Shown in pieces: positions 16,801 through 27,212 of a stretch of DNA of 64,000 nucleotides. A model generated the notes under the pieces. The model was not told the DNA's origin and did not search any database. It worked only from the letters and a program-made list of their open reading frames with translations. The stretch lies in the NCBI RefSeq assembly GCF_004634215.1, contig NZ_SMMH01000006.1, forward strand, positions 62,001 to 126,000, in the 5' to 3' direction. Made by a program: the position numbers and the translations under genes. The DNA comes from Deinococcus fonticola (GTDB taxonomy: Bacteria > Deinococcota > Deinococci > Deinococcales > Deinococcaceae). Position 1 is the stretch's first letter. Each line of letters opens with the position of its first letter.

Positions 16801-18209
16801 CAGATCAACCCCCGCACGTACTCCCAGTCCAGGCTGGCCTTGACCCTGGCAGCAATGGCGTCCAGTCGGGCGTCCAGCGAGTCCAGGTGCGCCGGGGCGG
16901 GCAGGTCGGCCCACTTCAGGAAACGTTCCAGGTAAGCGGGGTTCTCCAGCAGGCCGTGCAGATAGGTGCCGCGTACGTTGCCCTGTCGCCACAACAGGCC
17001 CGGCGCGAGTTCCTGCACCCCTAGGCCCGTTCGCGTCTGCCCGTGGTGAATCTCGTACCCTTCAAGGGCAAACCCGGTTTCGGTGTCGCTCAGGCGCGTC
17101 AACCGCGTGGTTTTCTCCGGGGCAAATTCCGTTTCGACGTTCAGCAGGCCCAGGCCCGCGACCTCTCCCCCGCCTTCCACGCCGTGCGGGTCGGTAATGC
17201 GCGTTCCCAGCATCTGCAGGCCGCCGCACACCCCCAGCACCGGAACGCCCTGATCTGCCAACCGGGCAATGCCGCCCGCCAGTCCACTGGAACGCAACCA
17301 CGCCAGGTCAGCCGCCGTGCTCTTGCTGCCCGGAAGAATGACCGCCCGTGCCCCCACCAGTTCATGCGGGTGGGCGACCCAGCGCACCAGGTCTCCCAGC
17401 GGCGCGAACTCGTCCAGGTTAGAGAGGCGCGGCAGGCGGGCCACCGCCACGAACCCTTCGGCTTTCTGGCTTGCGCCGGCTGCGCTTTCCACCGCCACGC
17501 CGTCTTCCTCGGGAAGCGGAATGTCCAGCCACGGCACGACGCCCACCGTGGGAATACCGGTCTGTTCCTGAAGCCACTGCGGGGCCGGCGCGAGCAGCGA
17601 GGCGTCCCCCCGGAAGCGGTTGAGGATGAAGCCCTTAAGCAACGCGCGTTCCTCGGGAATCAGGCAGTGCCAGGTGCCGAGCAGGTGCGCGAACGCGCCG
17701 CCCCGGTCGATGTCGGCGGCCAGCAGCACGGCGGCCTGCGCTTCACGGGCCACGCGCATGTTCACGATGTCCGACGCCCTTAAATTCACCTCGGCGGGAC
17801 TGCCGGCGCCCTCGATCACCACCACATCGAACTCGTCCATGAGGCTGTGCAGGGCGCCCTGCACGTGCGGCCACATTTGCGGTTTGCGTTCGCGCCAGGG
17901 CATGTTCGTCAGTTCCGCGTTCGCCTGACCCAGCAGCACCACCTGGCTGCGGGTGTCGGCTTCGGGTTTCAGCAGCACCGGGTTCATGCGCACGTCCGGC
18001 ACGACCCGCGCGGCGCGGGCCTGAACCAGCTGGGCGCGGCCCATCTCCAGGCCAGCGGGCGTGACCCCGGCGTTGTTGCTCATGTTCTGCGCCTTGAACG
18101 GCGCGACCCGCAGCCCCTCGTCCGCCAGGATGCGGCACAGCGCCGACGCCAGGTACGATTTTCCGGCGTTGCTGGTGCACCCCTGAAGCATGATGGCGCG
18201 GGCAGTCAA
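16800..18209 (-). CDS. cobQ: cobyric acid synthase
   Basis: A 469-aa glutamine-dependent amidotransferase that amidates positions b, d, e and g of adenosylcobyrinic acid a,c-diamide. The N-terminal dethiobiotin-synthetase-like ATPase carries LQGCTSNAGKS and FKAQNMSNN. The C-terminal GATase3 domain has the nucleophile in VLGVCGGLQMLG and the His motifs GYEIHHGQT and GTYLHG. The TTG at 18209 is chosen because GAGG lies 8 nt upstream. An ATG six codons later would cut into the ATPase strand. Confidence 0.95.
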   Translation of the reverse strand: MTARAIMLQGCTSNAGKSYLASALCRILADEGLRVAPFKAQNMSNNAGVTPAGLEMGRAQLVQARAARVVPDVRMNPVLLKPEADTRSQVVLLGQANAELTNMPWRERKPQMWPHVQGALHSLMDEFDVVVIEGAGSPAEVNLRASDIVNMRVAREAQAAVLLAADIDRGGAFAHLLGTWHCLIPEERALLKGFILNRFRGDASLLAPAPQWLQEQTGIPTVGVVPWLDIPLPEEDGVAVESAAGASQKAEGFVAVARLPRLSNLDEFAPLGDLVRWVAHPHELVGARAVILPGSKSTAADLAWLRSSGLAGGIARLADQGVPVLGVCGGLQMLGTRITDPHGVEGGGEVAGLGLLNVETEFAPEKTTRLTRLSDTETGFALEGYEIHHGQTRTGLGVQELAPGLLWRQGNVRGTYLHGLLENPAYLERFLKWADLPAPAHLDSLDARLDAIAARVKASLDWEYVRGLI

Positions 18210-18352
18210 GAAAGAAACCTCGGGAGGACAGGCACGAATACTGTTCTAGCAGGTAGGCGGCGTGGAAAGAGGTCGGGAGTGAACGAATTCCACATGCCGG
18301 GACAGGGGCAGGCGCGAAAAAGGAACCAAAGCCCGGCCCGCATGACGCGCGG
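18210..18352 (-). other. gap between cobD and cobQ
   Basis: These 143 bp contain the cobQ ribosome binding site (GAGG around 18218-18221) and no recognisable gene. I looked for a cobalamin riboswitch on the minus strand and did not find its conserved core. Confidence 0.5.
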
Positions 18353-19348
18353 TTACAGCACCTGCCGGCAAGCCTGAAGGAGGGCCGCGTTCTCCTGCTC
18401 CAGGCGGGTGCTGACCCTGATCCACGCAGGCAGGCCATAACTGGCGCAGTCGCGGACTTTGACGCCGTGGTTCAGCAGGCGCTGCGCGGCGGCGGCCGCA
18501 TTCCCGACATTCAGGATCAAGTAGGGCGTGCCGTGGTGCTGCATCTCGCCAAATGAGCGCAGCGCGGCAGCGAGTTCCAGCGCGTTCTGACGCACGAGTG
18601 GAAGTGTCTGCGCCAGAAAGTCCTGGGCCTCCGGCAGCGCAGCCAGCAGGGCTTCGGTGCCGGCGGGAACGTGCCAGGCCGGGGCCAGGTTCTCCAGCTG
18701 CCGGATGATGGGCGGCGCGGCGATGGCGTAAGCGGGCCGCGCGCCCACGAGGCCGTGAACTTTGCCGGGCGAGAGCAGCCGCAGCAGGTTCGGGTGCCTT
18801 GGGCTCTCCAGTTCGGGCAGAAAAGGCGCATAGGCTTCGTCCAGAATGAGGATGGCGCCCACCTGCTCGCATTTCTGCGCGAGGGCCAGCAGTTCGTCCG
18901 GGGCCAGGAATTGCCCGGTGGGGTTGTGGGGGTGGCCCACGTACACGAGTCGCGTGTGGTCCGGAAGAACCGCCGGAAGGGCGTCCACCACCTGAATTTC
19001 GGCGCGTTGCAGCGCGGCGGCGCGGCCCAGCTCCCCGAACGGGGCGTGCAGGCTCAGCAGGCCCGTGCCCGCAGGCAGGAAAGCGCGGGCGGCGCGGTGC
19101 AGCAGATCGGAGGCACCGACGCTGAGGGCCACTTCTTCCGGCGTCACGCCGTGCCAGCAGGCCAGGCGGGCGCGGGTGGCGTGGTACGTGGGGTCCGGGT
19201 AGTGGGCGTGGTCGGCGTCCCGAACGGCCTGAAGAAGCGGGCGGTTGGGGCCGCAGGGGTTGCTGTTCACGCTGAAGTCGAGGCCGCTGAAGGGCGCGGC
19301 GCCGGGCCCGCCGTGGGGGGAGCGGGGCAGCAGGGGCGGGACGGTCAC
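18353..19348 (-). CDS. cobD: threonine-phosphate decarboxylase (PLP-dependent)
   Basis: A 331-aa class I aminotransferase-fold enzyme expected to decarboxylate L-threonine O-3-phosphate to (R)-1-amino-2-propanol phosphate for the nucleotide loop. It shows [13 protein letters not shown] near the N-terminus, [39 protein letters not shown], a Lys in [18 protein letters not shown] at the PLP position, and a C-terminal [12 protein letters not shown]. The GTG at 19348 gives the natural N-terminus. Longer frames cross the bioB operator. It diverges from bioB, and its -10-like AACACT lies 6 nt before the GTG. The family is inferred from motifs and cob neighbours. Confidence 0.88.
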   Translation of the reverse strand: MTVPPLLPRSPHGGPGAAPFSGLDFSVNSNPCGPNRPLLQAVRDADHAHYPDPTYHATRARLACWHGVTPEEVALSVGASDLLHRAARAFLPAGTGLLSLHAPFGELGRAAALQRAEIQVVDALPAVLPDHTRLVYVGHPHNPTGQFLAPDELLALAQKCEQVGAILILDEAYAPFLPELESPRHPNLLRLLSPGKVHGLVGARPAYAIAAPPIIRQLENLAPAWHVPAGTEALLAALPEAQDFLAQTLPLVRQNALELAAALRSFGEMQHHGTPYLILNVGNAAAAAQRLLNHGVKVRDCASYGLPAWIRVSTRLEQENAALLQACRQVL

Positions 19349-19371
19349 GCCCGCAGTGTTGCACGTTGCTC

Positions 19372-19401
19372 CGTTCAGTATCCGTCGTACATTACTGAAC
19401 G
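19372..19401. promoter_or_regulatory. 30-bp dyad, probable biotin-regulon operator (bioB/cobD side)
   Basis: CGTTCAGT (19372-19379), N14, ACTGAACG (19394-19401); the perfect arms in fact extend to 9 bp. It lies between divergent cobD and bioB, overlaps a TACATT -10 box for bioB (19388-19393) and ends 2 nt before the bioB ATG. The same 30-bp format occurs before bioY at 57829-57858. The two-half-site geometry with N14 resembles BirA operators, but the regulator is not in the window. Confidence 0.75.
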
Positions 19402-19403
19402 AA

Positions 19404-20447
19404 ATGACCTCACTGAATATGAACACTCTGGCTGACCGTGTGCTGCAAGGCGAAATCCTGACCGTGCAGGAGGGCCTGGACATTCTGAACCTGCCCGACA
19501 CCGACACCCTGCGCCTCGTCGACGCGGCGTGGCGGGTGCGCCGGGAAGCGTTCGGAGACCAGGTGAAAGTGAACGTGCTGCTGAACGCCAAAAGCGGCCT
19601 CTGCGCCGAGGACTGCGCGTACTGCTCCCAGGCGAAAGGGGCCGACACGGGCATCGCGCGTTACCGCGTGCTGGAACCGGCTGAAATGCTGGACGAGGCG
19701 AAAAAAGCGCAGGCCGCCGGAGCGCAGCGCTACTGCATCGTGCTGTCGGGGCGGGGCGGCACCTGGGGCGAAGTGCGGCACGTCGCGCAGGCCACGCGCC
19801 TGATCAAGCAGGAAACGGACCTTGAGGTGTGCGCCTGCATGGGCCTCCTGCTGGGCGAGGAAGGTCAGCGGAAAGCCGAGGCCCTGCGCGAGGCGGGCGT
19901 GGACGCTTACAACCACAACCTGAACACCCACGAGGAGCATTACGCCGACATCTGCACCACGCACAGCTACGCCGACCGGGTGGAAACCCTGACGCACGCG
20001 GCCCAGGCGGGCATGAGCACCTGCTCGGGCGTGATTATCGGCCTGGGCGAAACGCCGCGGCACATCGTGGAACTGGCCTTGACCCTGCGCGAACGCCGGG
20101 CCGACAGCATCCCCGTGAATTTTCTGATTCCCATCGACGGCGCGGCGCTGGAAGGCCAGCAGACCACCGCGCACTTCACGCCGTGGTTCTGCCTGCGCGT
20201 CCTGAGCCTCTTCCGGCTGCTGAACCCGCGCGCCGAACTGCGGGCCAGCGCCGGGCGCGAAATTCACCTGCGCAGCCTGCAACCGCTGGCGCTGCTGGTC
20301 GCCAACTCCATTTTCCTGGGAAATTACCTGACGGAAGCCGGCCAGGAAGCCAGTGCCGACTGGCAGATGCTGGCCGACCTGGGCCTGCGCCCCGCACCGA
20401 GCGCCGCGCACAAGTCCCTTCCCGTCGCTGAACCTGTCGGGGTTTAA
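19404..20447 (+). CDS. bioB: biotin synthase
   Basis: A 347-aa radical-SAM enzyme inserting sulfur into dethiobiotin. The SAM-cluster motif is [11 protein letters not shown] near residue 67. The second-cluster ligands and substrate residues appear in [24 protein letters not shown] and the C-terminal [12 protein letters not shown]. The ATG at 19404 follows the operator. A second ATG at 19419 is possible. No bioA, bioD or bioF lies in the window. Shared regulation with bioYMN is suggested by the operator. It is flanked on both sides by cobalamin genes and ends at a strong bidirectional terminator. Confidence 0.95.
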   Translation: MTSLNMNTLADRVLQGEILTVQEGLDILNLPDTDTLRLVDAAWRVRREAFGDQVKVNVLLNAKSGLCAEDCAYCSQAKGADTGIARYRVLEPAEMLDEAKKAQAAGAQRYCIVLSGRGGTWGEVRHVAQATRLIKQETDLEVCACMGLLLGEEGQRKAEALREAGVDAYNHNLNTHEEHYADICTTHSYADRVETLTHAAQAGMSTCSGVIIGLGETPRHIVELALTLRERRADSIPVNFLIPIDGAALEGQQTTAHFTPWFCLRVLSLFRLLNPRAELRASAGREIHLRSLQPLALLVANSIFLGNYLTEAGQEASADWQMLADLGLRPAPSAAHKSLPVAEPVGV

Positions 20448-20460
20448 GGACGGGGGACAC

Positions 20461-20504
20461 GGCTGTGAAAAAGAGCCTGGCTTCCCCTGCTCTTTTTCAC
20501 AGCC
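20461..20504. terminator. bidirectional intrinsic terminator between bioB and cbiB
   Basis: A perfect 16-bp stem, GGCTGTGAAAAAGAGC (20461-20476) and GCTCTTTTTCACAGCC (20489-20504), with a 12-nt loop. The inner GAGC/GCTC hairpin is followed by five T and preceded by five A, so it works on both strands. It ends bioB and the 14-kb cobalamin operon. Confidence 0.9.
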
Positions 20505-20535
20505 GGGGAGCGTGCAAGCCAGCACATTTGGTGGC

Positions 20536-21399
20536 TTATCGCTGCCGCCGGCCGGGCAGCAGCAGAATGAGAACCGCCAGCCCAGTCGTGACCCGCGCCA
20601 GCCTCAACGCGCGGTTCAGGTCGGCGGCGGCAGGTTCACGCCCGCAGGCGTTCAGCACATACACGCCACGCTTATCGAGTTTGATGTCCAGTGCGCCCGC
20701 GAACACGCTCATGGGGTGTCCGGCGTTCGGGCTGGTGGTGTTCTGTCGGTCTTGCGCCCACACGCGCCAGCCGCGCCCGCCCGTAGCCAGGAGCGCGCAC
20801 AGGGCCGTCAGGCGGGCCGGGGCCAGGTTCAGCAGGTCATCCATGCGGGCGGCGGTTTTCCCGGCGTATTCCAGTTCGGGCGTGCGGTAGCCCCACAGGG
20901 CGTCGGCGGTGTTCGTCAGGCGGTAGGCGGCCGCCAGGGGCAAGCCGCCCACGCGGTACGCCAGCAGCGGCGCCACCACGCTGTCGGACAGGTTCTCCGC
21001 GAGGCTCTCGATGGCCGCGCCCGCCACTTCCGCCGCACTCAGTGCGGACGTGTCGCGGCTGACCAGATGCCAGCCCAGGAGCCGCCGCGCCTCGGGCAGG
21101 TTCTCCTGTTGAAGTGCCGCGCCGACTTCCGCGACGGCCGCGAACAGGGCGCGGCGGGCCAGCAACGGCTTGAGCAGGGCGCCCTGCACATACCACGGCG
21201 CACGCGCGGCCGCCCAACCGGCCCCGGCCGCGAGCCCCGCCCCGGCGGCCCACCCTGCCGCGCCTTCGGCCAGTTGCTGCTGGGGTGTTTGTGCGCGCCA
21301 GTGGCTGCGCGCCCACTTCAGGTAATGGCCCATCCACACCACTGGGTGCACTTTTACCGGGGGTTCGCCCAGCGCGTCTAGCGCGAGGGCAAAAAGCAT
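20536..21399 (-). CDS. cbiB: adenosylcobinamide-phosphate synthase
   Basis: A 287-aa membrane protein that joins aminopropanol phosphate to adenosylcobyric acid. The N-terminal [20 protein letters not shown] is the family hallmark. [32 protein letters not shown] and the [14 protein letters not shown] motif follow, with hydrophobic segments suited to the inner membrane. The ATG at 21399 leaves a 14-nt gap after the D-cysteine desulfhydrase-like gene. The longer frame upstream is a shadow of that gene. Last gene of the riboswitch-controlled operon. Confidence 0.93.
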   Translation of the reverse strand: MLFALALDALGEPPVKVHPVVWMGHYLKWARSHWRAQTPQQQLAEGAAGWAAGAGLAAGAGWAAARAPWYVQGALLKPLLARRALFAAVAEVGAALQQENLPEARRLLGWHLVSRDTSALSAAEVAGAAIESLAENLSDSVVAPLLAYRVGGLPLAAAYRLTNTADALWGYRTPELEYAGKTAARMDDLLNLAPARLTALCALLATGGRGWRVWAQDRQNTTSPNAGHPMSVFAGALDIKLDKRGVYVLNACGREPAAADLNRALRLARVTTGLAVLILLLPGRRQR

Positions 21400-21413
21400 G
21401 GCGCGGCGGGAAC

Positions 21414-22388
21414 TCAAGCGAAGTACCCGCCCGCGCCGCCCGTGTGCCAGTACAGCACGCGCTGACCGGGCCGGTAGCGCCCGGCACGCCAGTTCGCCAG
21501 CATTCCAGCGAAGGTCTTGGCGGTGTACGTCTGCTCCAGCATCAGGCCGCACTGCCGGGCTGCGAGTTCCGCCGCCTCCTGCCCGGCTGCCGTGGCTACG
21601 CCGTACCCGCCGCCCAGTTGCGCGTCGCTGAGGGTGTAATTCGCGCGTGGGGTGACGTGCGGATAAAAGCCGGCCCGGACCTCTTCGAGCAGGGCCGCCA
21701 GGCGCGCCTGGGCTTTCTCCTGCCGCCACAGCACCGAGAAGGTGTCCACGTGCGTGTCCAGGCCATGCACCCAGGTTCCCAGGACGAGGCCCGCCACGGT
21801 TCCCAGCGAACCGGACGTGACCACCATGAACGGCGGCGCCGGCTGCCCGGCCAGTTGCTCTTTCAACTCCCGGATGGCCTGCACGTACCCCAGCACACCC
21901 AGGACATCCGAGCCGCCCAGCGGAATGAGGTAGGGAGTCTCACCCTGCTGACGCCACTCAGCGGCGCGGGCGTGCATGGCGGCCATGACTTCCGGTTCCG
22001 TGACCGCGCCCAGAAAAGTGCGGGTGGCCCCCATCCGGCGGTCTATGCGTTGGTTTCCCGTATCAGTGTGCGGGTTCGGGGCGTTGAAGAACAGCTCGCA
22101 CTTCAGGCCGGCCAGGGCCGCCGCGCAGGCGGTCAGGGCGCAGTGGTTCGACTGCGGGCCGCCGCAGGTGAGCAGCACCGTCGCGCCGCGCGCCAGAGCG
22201 TCGGCGACCAGCAGCCGCAGTTTGCGAACCTTGTTCCCGCCGAACCCCACGCCGCAGAGGTCTTCGCGCTTCACCAGCAGCTTCAGCGCGGGAAGGTTGG
22301 CGTCTCTGACGAACATGGACTGAAGCGGCGTGGGATAGACACCCATCTGGAAAACGGGCAGGGTCTCAGCCGGGAGGCTCGCTGTCAT
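21414..22388 (-). CDS. D-cysteine desulfhydrase / ACC deaminase-family protein
   Basis: A 324-aa PLP enzyme of the tryptophan-synthase-beta fold. The PLP lysine lies in [15 protein letters not shown] and the phosphate and substrate loops in [13 protein letters not shown] and [11 protein letters not shown]. Near the C-terminus the motif WHTGGAGG has Thr where true ACC deaminases usually differ, so D-cysteine desulfhydrase (D-Cys to pyruvate, H2S and NH3) is more likely than ACC deaminase. It sits 4 nt after cobB inside the cobalamin operon. It has its own TACAGT box 6 nt before the ATG, so it can be transcribed independently. Its role in the pathway is unclear. Confidence 0.85.
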   Translation of the reverse strand: MTASLPAETLPVFQMGVYPTPLQSMFVRDANLPALKLLVKREDLCGVGFGGNKVRKLRLLVADALARGATVLLTCGGPQSNHCALTACAAALAGLKCELFFNAPNPHTDTGNQRIDRRMGATRTFLGAVTEPEVMAAMHARAAEWRQQGETPYLIPLGGSDVLGVLGYVQAIRELKEQLAGQPAPPFMVVTSGSLGTVAGLVLGTWVHGLDTHVDTFSVLWRQEKAQARLAALLEEVRAGFYPHVTPRANYTLSDAQLGGGYGVATAAGQEAAELAARQCGLMLEQTYTAKTFAGMLANWRAGRYRPGQRVLYWHTGGAGGYFA

Positions 22389-22392
22389 GCCT

Positions 22393-23766
22393 TCACTGTA
22401 TGGCCTTCTGTATTTCCGCGGATTTACCGGCGCACTGCTCCACCAGGCGCCGCGCCACCGCCGGAAAACCGCCGTAGTGCAGGTGCAGGTAGCTGGCCAG
22501 GACGTTGCCCCGGGCGTACCCTTCGGTGACCTCCTGGCCGCCCTGGGCCGTCCAGCGGTAGGCGGGATGCGTGGGCGCGTGCGTGAGGGAACTGAAGTGA
22601 AACTCATGGCCGCGCAGGGCCGTGCCGGCCGGGCACAGCGGCGAAGGCTGAAGGGCGGTGGCCTCGCGGTATCCCAGCGTGACCCTGGGGTTCATGCGCG
22701 TGTGGTACGGAATCACGCCGCACATCTCATGCACGCCGCCCGCCAGGTCGGTGAGGGTCTGGCCCAGGTACATCAGGCCGCCGCACTCGCCAATAACCGG
22801 GCGCCCCGAGGCGGCAAACGTGCGGATGCTGGCCCGCATGGACACGTTCGCCGCGAGTTCCGCCGCGTGCGCTTCCGGATACCCCCCGCCGAACATCACG
22901 CCGCCCAGCCCGCCTGGCAGTTGCGCGTCCCGCAGCGGGCTGAAGGCAACCAGTTCCGCGCCACTCAAACGCAGTTCGTCCAGCGCGTCCGGGTAGTAGA
23001 AGTGAAACGCCTCGTCGGAAGCGACCCCGATGCGTGTGCAGGGCGGCGTGGCCTGCGGAAGCGGCGGCACGGGTAAGGCCGGGGCCGTCGCCGCCACGGC
23101 CAGCAGGTCGTCCAGGCGCAGGTGTTGCGCGGCGTTCAGGGCCGCCGTGTCCTCCCAGCTGGCCTGTTCGGCGCTGAGCAGCCCCAGGTGACGGGAGGGC
23201 AGGTGAATGTGCTGGTCTTTGGTCACGAAGCCCAGCACCGGCAGATTGACCTGCCTGAGGGCCACTTCGCACAGCTCGGCGTGCCGGGCGCTGCCGACTT
23301 TGTTCAGGATCACGCCGGCCACCTGAACGCCCCCAGCGCCCTGAGCACCGCCGAAGTCGCGCATGCCGGCGGCTACCGCCGCCACCGTGCGGGCCATGCC
23401 GCCTGCGTCAATGACCAGTACCACAGGCGCCCCCAGCAGCCGGGCCAGGTCGGCGGTGCTGTGCTCGTCACTGCTGGGATCGCGGCCGTCGAACAGCCCC
23501 ATGACGCCCTCGATCACGCTGATGTCGGCCGGCGCGGCGCTGCGGGCAAACAGCTCGCGCATTCGCTGCGGCGCGAGCAAAAAGGTGTCGAGGTTCCGCG
23601 CTTCCCGACCGGCTGCCCGCGTCAGGTGCGTGGGGTCGAGGTAATCCGGGCCGAATTTGAAAGGCTGCACCACCAGCCCGCGTTTTCGCAGGGCCAGGCA
23701 CAGCAGCGAGGCGACGGTGGTTTTGCCACTGCCGGAACTCGCGGCCGCCAGAACGATTCGCTTCAA
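22393..23766 (-). CDS. cobB: cobyrinate/hydrogenobyrinate a,c-diamide synthase
   Basis: A 457-aa glutamine-dependent amidotransferase that amidates acetate side chains a and c. The N-terminal ATPase has [15 protein letters not shown] and [13 protein letters not shown], with [11 protein letters not shown] as the metal-binding segment. The C-terminal GATase domain has the Cys in [12 protein letters not shown]. With CobN downstream of it in the pathway, the aerobic late-cobalt route is implied, with hydrogenobyrinic acid as substrate. ATGA overlap with the chelatase gene. Confidence 0.94.
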   Translation of the reverse strand: MKRIVLAAASSGSGKTTVASLLCLALRKRGLVVQPFKFGPDYLDPTHLTRAAGREARNLDTFLLAPQRMRELFARSAAPADISVIEGVMGLFDGRDPSSDEHSTADLARLLGAPVVLVIDAGGMARTVAAVAAGMRDFGGAQGAGGVQVAGVILNKVGSARHAELCEVALRQVNLPVLGFVTKDQHIHLPSRHLGLLSAEQASWEDTAALNAAQHLRLDDLLAVAATAPALPVPPLPQATPPCTRIGVASDEAFHFYYPDALDELRLSGAELVAFSPLRDAQLPGGLGGVMFGGGYPEAHAAELAANVSMRASIRTFAASGRPVIGECGGLMYLGQTLTDLAGGVHEMCGVIPYHTRMNPRVTLGYREATALQPSPLCPAGTALRGHEFHFSSLTHAPTHPAYRWTAQGGQEVTEGYARGNVLASYLHLHYGGFPAVARRLVEQCAGKSAEIQKAIQ

Positions 23767-25466
23767 GACCTGACCTCCAGGGTGTGTAACTGGGCGTTCA
23801 TGACCTGCGCGAGCTGTGCGGCGCGGCCCAGTTTCACGTGCCCGCCCTCGGTGTCCACGACGGTCACGGGCCAGCGGGCCAGGGTGGCGGCCGCGCTCAG
23901 GGCGTCCGTCCAGGCGTCCGCGCCGGGCGACAGGGGCACGTTGGCGCGGCCATCGGTAAACAGCACCAGTTCGGCATTCTGCGTGGCGCGCAAGGTTTCC
24001 ACCGCGAGGTTCAGCGCGTGGGCCAGCGGCGTGCGCCCCCCCGTCGGGGCGCCGCGGATAACCTCCTCGACGGCGCCGGTGTCGTTCGTCCAGTCGAGCA
24101 GCAGCTCGGCGCCGCTGCCCCGGAAGGTGATCAGGGCCGCCCGGTCGCGCCCGGTCTGGCCCGCCAGGACACCCAGCATGGCCCCTTTCACGGCCCCCAT
24201 GCGGCCCGAGACACCCACGCTGCCGCTGGCATCCGCGACGAACAGCACGCGGCGGCCCGCGCTTTCCTCGTGAACGGGGGCGTGGAAGTCGTGGCGGGTC
24301 AGCTGGAATTCCCCGCCCCTTTGCAGGGCCCCGTTCTGTAAGGCGCTGCGGAGGGTGGTGGGCAGGTGCAGCCGCCCGGCATCCGCGTCCGGCACGCTGC
24401 GCACCACCCGGCCGGTCTGCGTTCCTGGCTGACTTTTTCCGGCGGACACGTTCTGAAGTGCAAGGGGCGCGGCGCTGCTGGGCGCGAAGACTTCCTCATC
24501 CGGCGCGGGCGCGTCACCGTTTTTGGGGTGTTCTGGCGGTGCCGGCTTCTCCGGCGGCTGTGGGGGCGGTGGGGGTGGGGGCGGCGGCGAATGCTGCGGC
24601 TGGCGCGGGTCACGCCGGTGGTTGAGCACCAGCGGCGCGACGTGTTCCACATCGTTCCAGGTAACGCCGACGCGGCCGTCCAGCGCGGCGAAGGCACGGG
24701 CGGCGCGGTGCAACACCAGGTCGGCCCGCAGGCTCCGCACGCCCGCCCCCGACGTGAGTTCGGCAATCCGGGTCAGCAATTCATCCGGCAGCTGAACGGC
24801 CGCGAAGCGTTCACGGGCGGCATGAAGACGCTGTTGCAGACGCCCTTCCTCGGACTGCCACCTCGCCGTGAATGCGTGCGGGTTGGCTTCGAAGCTCATG
24901 CGGCGGCGCACAATTTCCGCCCGGTTCACCGCGTCCAGCGGCGCGGCAACATCCACGCACAGCCCGAAGCGATCCAGAAACTGCGGTCTCAGCCCGCCTT
25001 CCTCGGGGTTCATGCTGCCCACCAGCGCAAACCGCGCCGCGGCCTCCGCACTCAGGCTGTCGCGCTGCACGCGCACCACGCCCATGGCCGCCACGTCCAG
25101 CAGCACGTCCACCAGGTGATCGGGCAGCAGGTTCACCTCGTCGATGTAAAGCAGCCCGCCGTCCGCCTGCGCCATCAGGCCTGGCTTCAGGCGCGCCTCG
25201 CCGCGCAGGGCCGAGTCCAGGTCGAGGGTGCCCACCACGCGGTCTTCCGTGGCCCCCAGCGGCAGGTTCACGAACGGCCCGGCCCGGCCATCCTGCAACG
25301 GTGGCAACAGGGCCGCCAGGCCACGCGCCGCCGTACTTTTCGCCGCGCCCCGGTCGCCGCGAATCAGCACCCCGCCGATCTCCGGGCAGACCGCCAGCAG
25401 CGAGAGCGCCAGCACCAGTTGCGGCTGGTGAGCAATGGCCGAAAGAGGGTAGAGGGAAGGCGTCAA
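23763..25466 (-). CDS. ChlI/ChlD-like AAA+ and VWA fusion, cobaltochelatase partner
   Basis: A 567-aa protein fusing an AAA+ ATPase of the magnesium-chelatase I type to a von Willebrand A domain. Walker A is [16 protein letters not shown] (about residues 34-49), Walker [13 protein letters not shown], and the sensor motif is [20 protein letters not shown] Pro-rich linker of nine prolines near residue 300 separates the VWA domain, whose MIDAS is VADASGSVG, followed by [10 protein letters not shown]. It very probably energises CobN in place of CobS/CobT chelatase subunits. It overlaps cobB and the SWIM gene by ATGA. Confidence 0.92.
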   Translation of the reverse strand: MTPSLYPLSAIAHQPQLVLALSLLAVCPEIGGVLIRGDRGAAKSTAARGLAALLPPLQDGRAGPFVNLPLGATEDRVVGTLDLDSALRGEARLKPGLMAQADGGLLYIDEVNLLPDHLVDVLLDVAAMGVVRVQRDSLSAEAAARFALVGSMNPEEGGLRPQFLDRFGLCVDVAAPLDAVNRAEIVRRRMSFEANPHAFTARWQSEEGRLQQRLHAARERFAAVQLPDELLTRIAELTSGAGVRSLRADLVLHRAARAFAALDGRVGVTWNDVEHVAPLVLNHRRDPRQPQHSPPPPPPPPPQPPEKPAPPEHPKNGDAPAPDEEVFAPSSAAPLALQNVSAGKSQPGTQTGRVVRSVPDADAGRLHLPTTLRSALQNGALQRGGEFQLTRHDFHAPVHEESAGRRVLFVADASGSVGVSGRMGAVKGAMLGVLAGQTGRDRAALITFRGSGAELLLDWTNDTGAVEEVIRGAPTGGRTPLAHALNLAVETLRATQNAELVLFTDGRANVPLSPGADAWTDALSAAATLARWPVTVVDTEGGHVKLGRAAQLAQVMNAQLHTLEVRS

Positions 25467-27175
25467 AGCAGCCCCGCCTTGCCCAGTTCGTCGCGCAGGG
25501 CGGGCAGTTTCTGGCGCTCCGGGAAATGCGTGGCGACCAGAGCTTTTGCTTCATCCTGGCCGACCCTGGGAATCAATTCCTTCAGCACGCCTGCGGCCTG
25601 GGCGTAAGCGTCACGCTGGCGCGGGGCAATCAGCTGCTGCCCCGCGCGAATGAGCAGCAGGGCGGCCCGCTGCGCGTCCAGTTCAGGCATCCGGGCGACC
25701 CGCAGCAGCCGGCCTGCATCACGTTTTTCGTTTTTCACCAGGTCAAAGGCCTGTTCGGTCAGGTGCTCGGCGACCACGAGCTTCAGCAGTTCGTCCCGCT
25801 GCGCTTCGCTTTTCCACAGCGCTTTGATCACCGCCGCCCGGTCTTTCTCCCAGTCGGGGCTTTGTTTTTTCAGCCGGGAGAACCACTCGGCATGGGGGTT
25901 TTGCTGGGACTGAACCTGCGCCATGCGGTACGCCTGCGCCCCGCGCCCCGTCTCGCGGTACAGGTCGTGGAGCCACAGCAGCGCGTCACGCTTCTCCCAG
26001 CTTTCCACCCTGAGCGCCGCTTCCTCCAGTTGGCCCAGGGCGGCAGCCTTCTCGAAGGCGGGCCGCAGGGTGGCAAAGGGAACGCGGCGCTTCGGAAGCG
26101 CCTGCAGCGCCTCACCGACCCGGCCACGCTCCAGCAGGAACAGGATGAGCGGTGTCGGGTCGTGGTCGGCCCGCAGCAGGGCCTCGGTGTCCGCCTCGGT
26201 GGGTTCACCGCCGCGCAGCTCGATCAGCACGTTCAGGTACGTTCTGCGGCGGTAGCTCGCGCTTTGACGGCTCAGCGTTTCGATCAGGTCGTACACGCTG
26301 CGGCGTTCATCCTGGTGCAAGACCGAGTAGAAGTCGAAAAATTCATCCCGGCCAAAATCGGCGCGGTGGCTGGCGATCTCGTTACGCACGGCCTCCAGCG
26401 CGTCCTCCCGCAGGTCGCCCTCCAGGTCGGCATTCACGAACAGGTCGTACAGGCCCAGCAGCCCCTCTTCCTGCACATCGTCCAGGCCATAATCCATGTC
26501 GTTCTGCTCGTAAAAGGAATCCACCCCGTCCAGCACAGCCAGGTAAGCGCGGGTCAGTGCGGCGGCCTCGTCCTCACTCAGGTCGGTCAGCCCCTCGCGG
26601 CGGCGCTCCAGTTCAGTCAGCAGGGCCTCGATGGCCTCGGTGTCCGGGCCGTCCTCGGAATCCCACTGCTCAGTGTGGTCATAACTGGCGGCCATGGAGT
26701 GAAAGGCCGCCGCGATACGTGGGGCGAAATCGTCGGCGGGCAGGGTCTGGCCCACCTGCGCGTAAAGCAGCGTTTCCAGTTCCGGCGCTTTCGCCAGCAT
26801 GCGGCCCACCAACCGCCGCAGGGCCGGCGCGTCCAGGTCGTCCAGCACGGTCTCCAGCGCGGGCAATTTCACGAAAGCCCCTGAGTCGTTGCTGAGCCTG
26901 TTCAGCAGCGCCGCCACGTGCTTGCACCCGCCCCCAGCGCCCACCGGGCAGGAACAGGACGCGCTTTGCACCTGTGCCTGCCCGATCCTCCCAGGCCCGA
27001 CCCTCACCGATACGCGGTAAGCCTCCTGGCCGTGGGCCTGGGCGCGGTATTCCTGCGCCGCTTCGGCGGGGCGCACGCTCAGGTGGGTGAGGCCGCGCAC
27101 GTAAGGCTCACCTTTTTTCCACTCGCGGGCCTCCACCCAGTCACGGGCCGCCTGTTCGGAAAGGACGTGGCTCAT
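25463..27175 (-). CDS. SWIM zinc-finger protein in the cobalamin operon
   Basis: A 570-aa protein. The N-terminal 80 residues hold a SWIM finger with ligands [21 protein letters not shown]. The rest is alpha-helical and repeat-like, with many Arg/Glu-rich helices (for example [24 protein letters not shown]). SWIM fingers bind nucleic acids or proteins through zinc. The position between the methyltransferase and the chelatase subunit, with an ATGA overlap to the latter, links it to cobalamin synthesis or metal handling, but its function is unknown. The ATG at 27175 with GGAG upstream is chosen over an upstream in-frame codon at 27247. Confidence 0.82.
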   Translation of the reverse strand: MSHVLSEQAARDWVEAREWKKGEPYVRGLTHLSVRPAEAAQEYRAQAHGQEAYRVSVRVGPGRIGQAQVQSASCSCPVGAGGGCKHVAALLNRLSNDSGAFVKLPALETVLDDLDAPALRRLVGRMLAKAPELETLLYAQVGQTLPADDFAPRIAAAFHSMAASYDHTEQWDSEDGPDTEAIEALLTELERRREGLTDLSEDEAAALTRAYLAVLDGVDSFYEQNDMDYGLDDVQEEGLLGLYDLFVNADLEGDLREDALEAVRNEIASHRADFGRDEFFDFYSVLHQDERRSVYDLIETLSRQSASYRRRTYLNVLIELRGGEPTEADTEALLRADHDPTPLILFLLERGRVGEALQALPKRRVPFATLRPAFEKAAALGQLEEAALRVESWEKRDALLWLHDLYRETGRGAQAYRMAQVQSQQNPHAEWFSRLKKQSPDWEKDRAAVIKALWKSEAQRDELLKLVVAEHLTEQAFDLVKNEKRDAGRLLRVARMPELDAQRAALLLIRAGQQLIAPRQRDAYAQAAGVLKELIPRVGQDEAKALVATHFPERQKLPALRDELGKAGLL

Positions 27176-27212
27176 CCGGTTATTCTTCTCCGTTTCGGTG
27201 CAGGGGTGGCCT

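Noticed and set aside
18353..18375. ACCTGCCGGC resembling a B12-box 3' element
   Set aside because: It lies in the last codons of cobD and lacks the rest of the riboswitch core on either strand.
23300..24795. Long open frames opposite the cobB and chelatase genes
   Set aside because: They are frame shadows in high-GC coding DNA and contain no recognisable domain.
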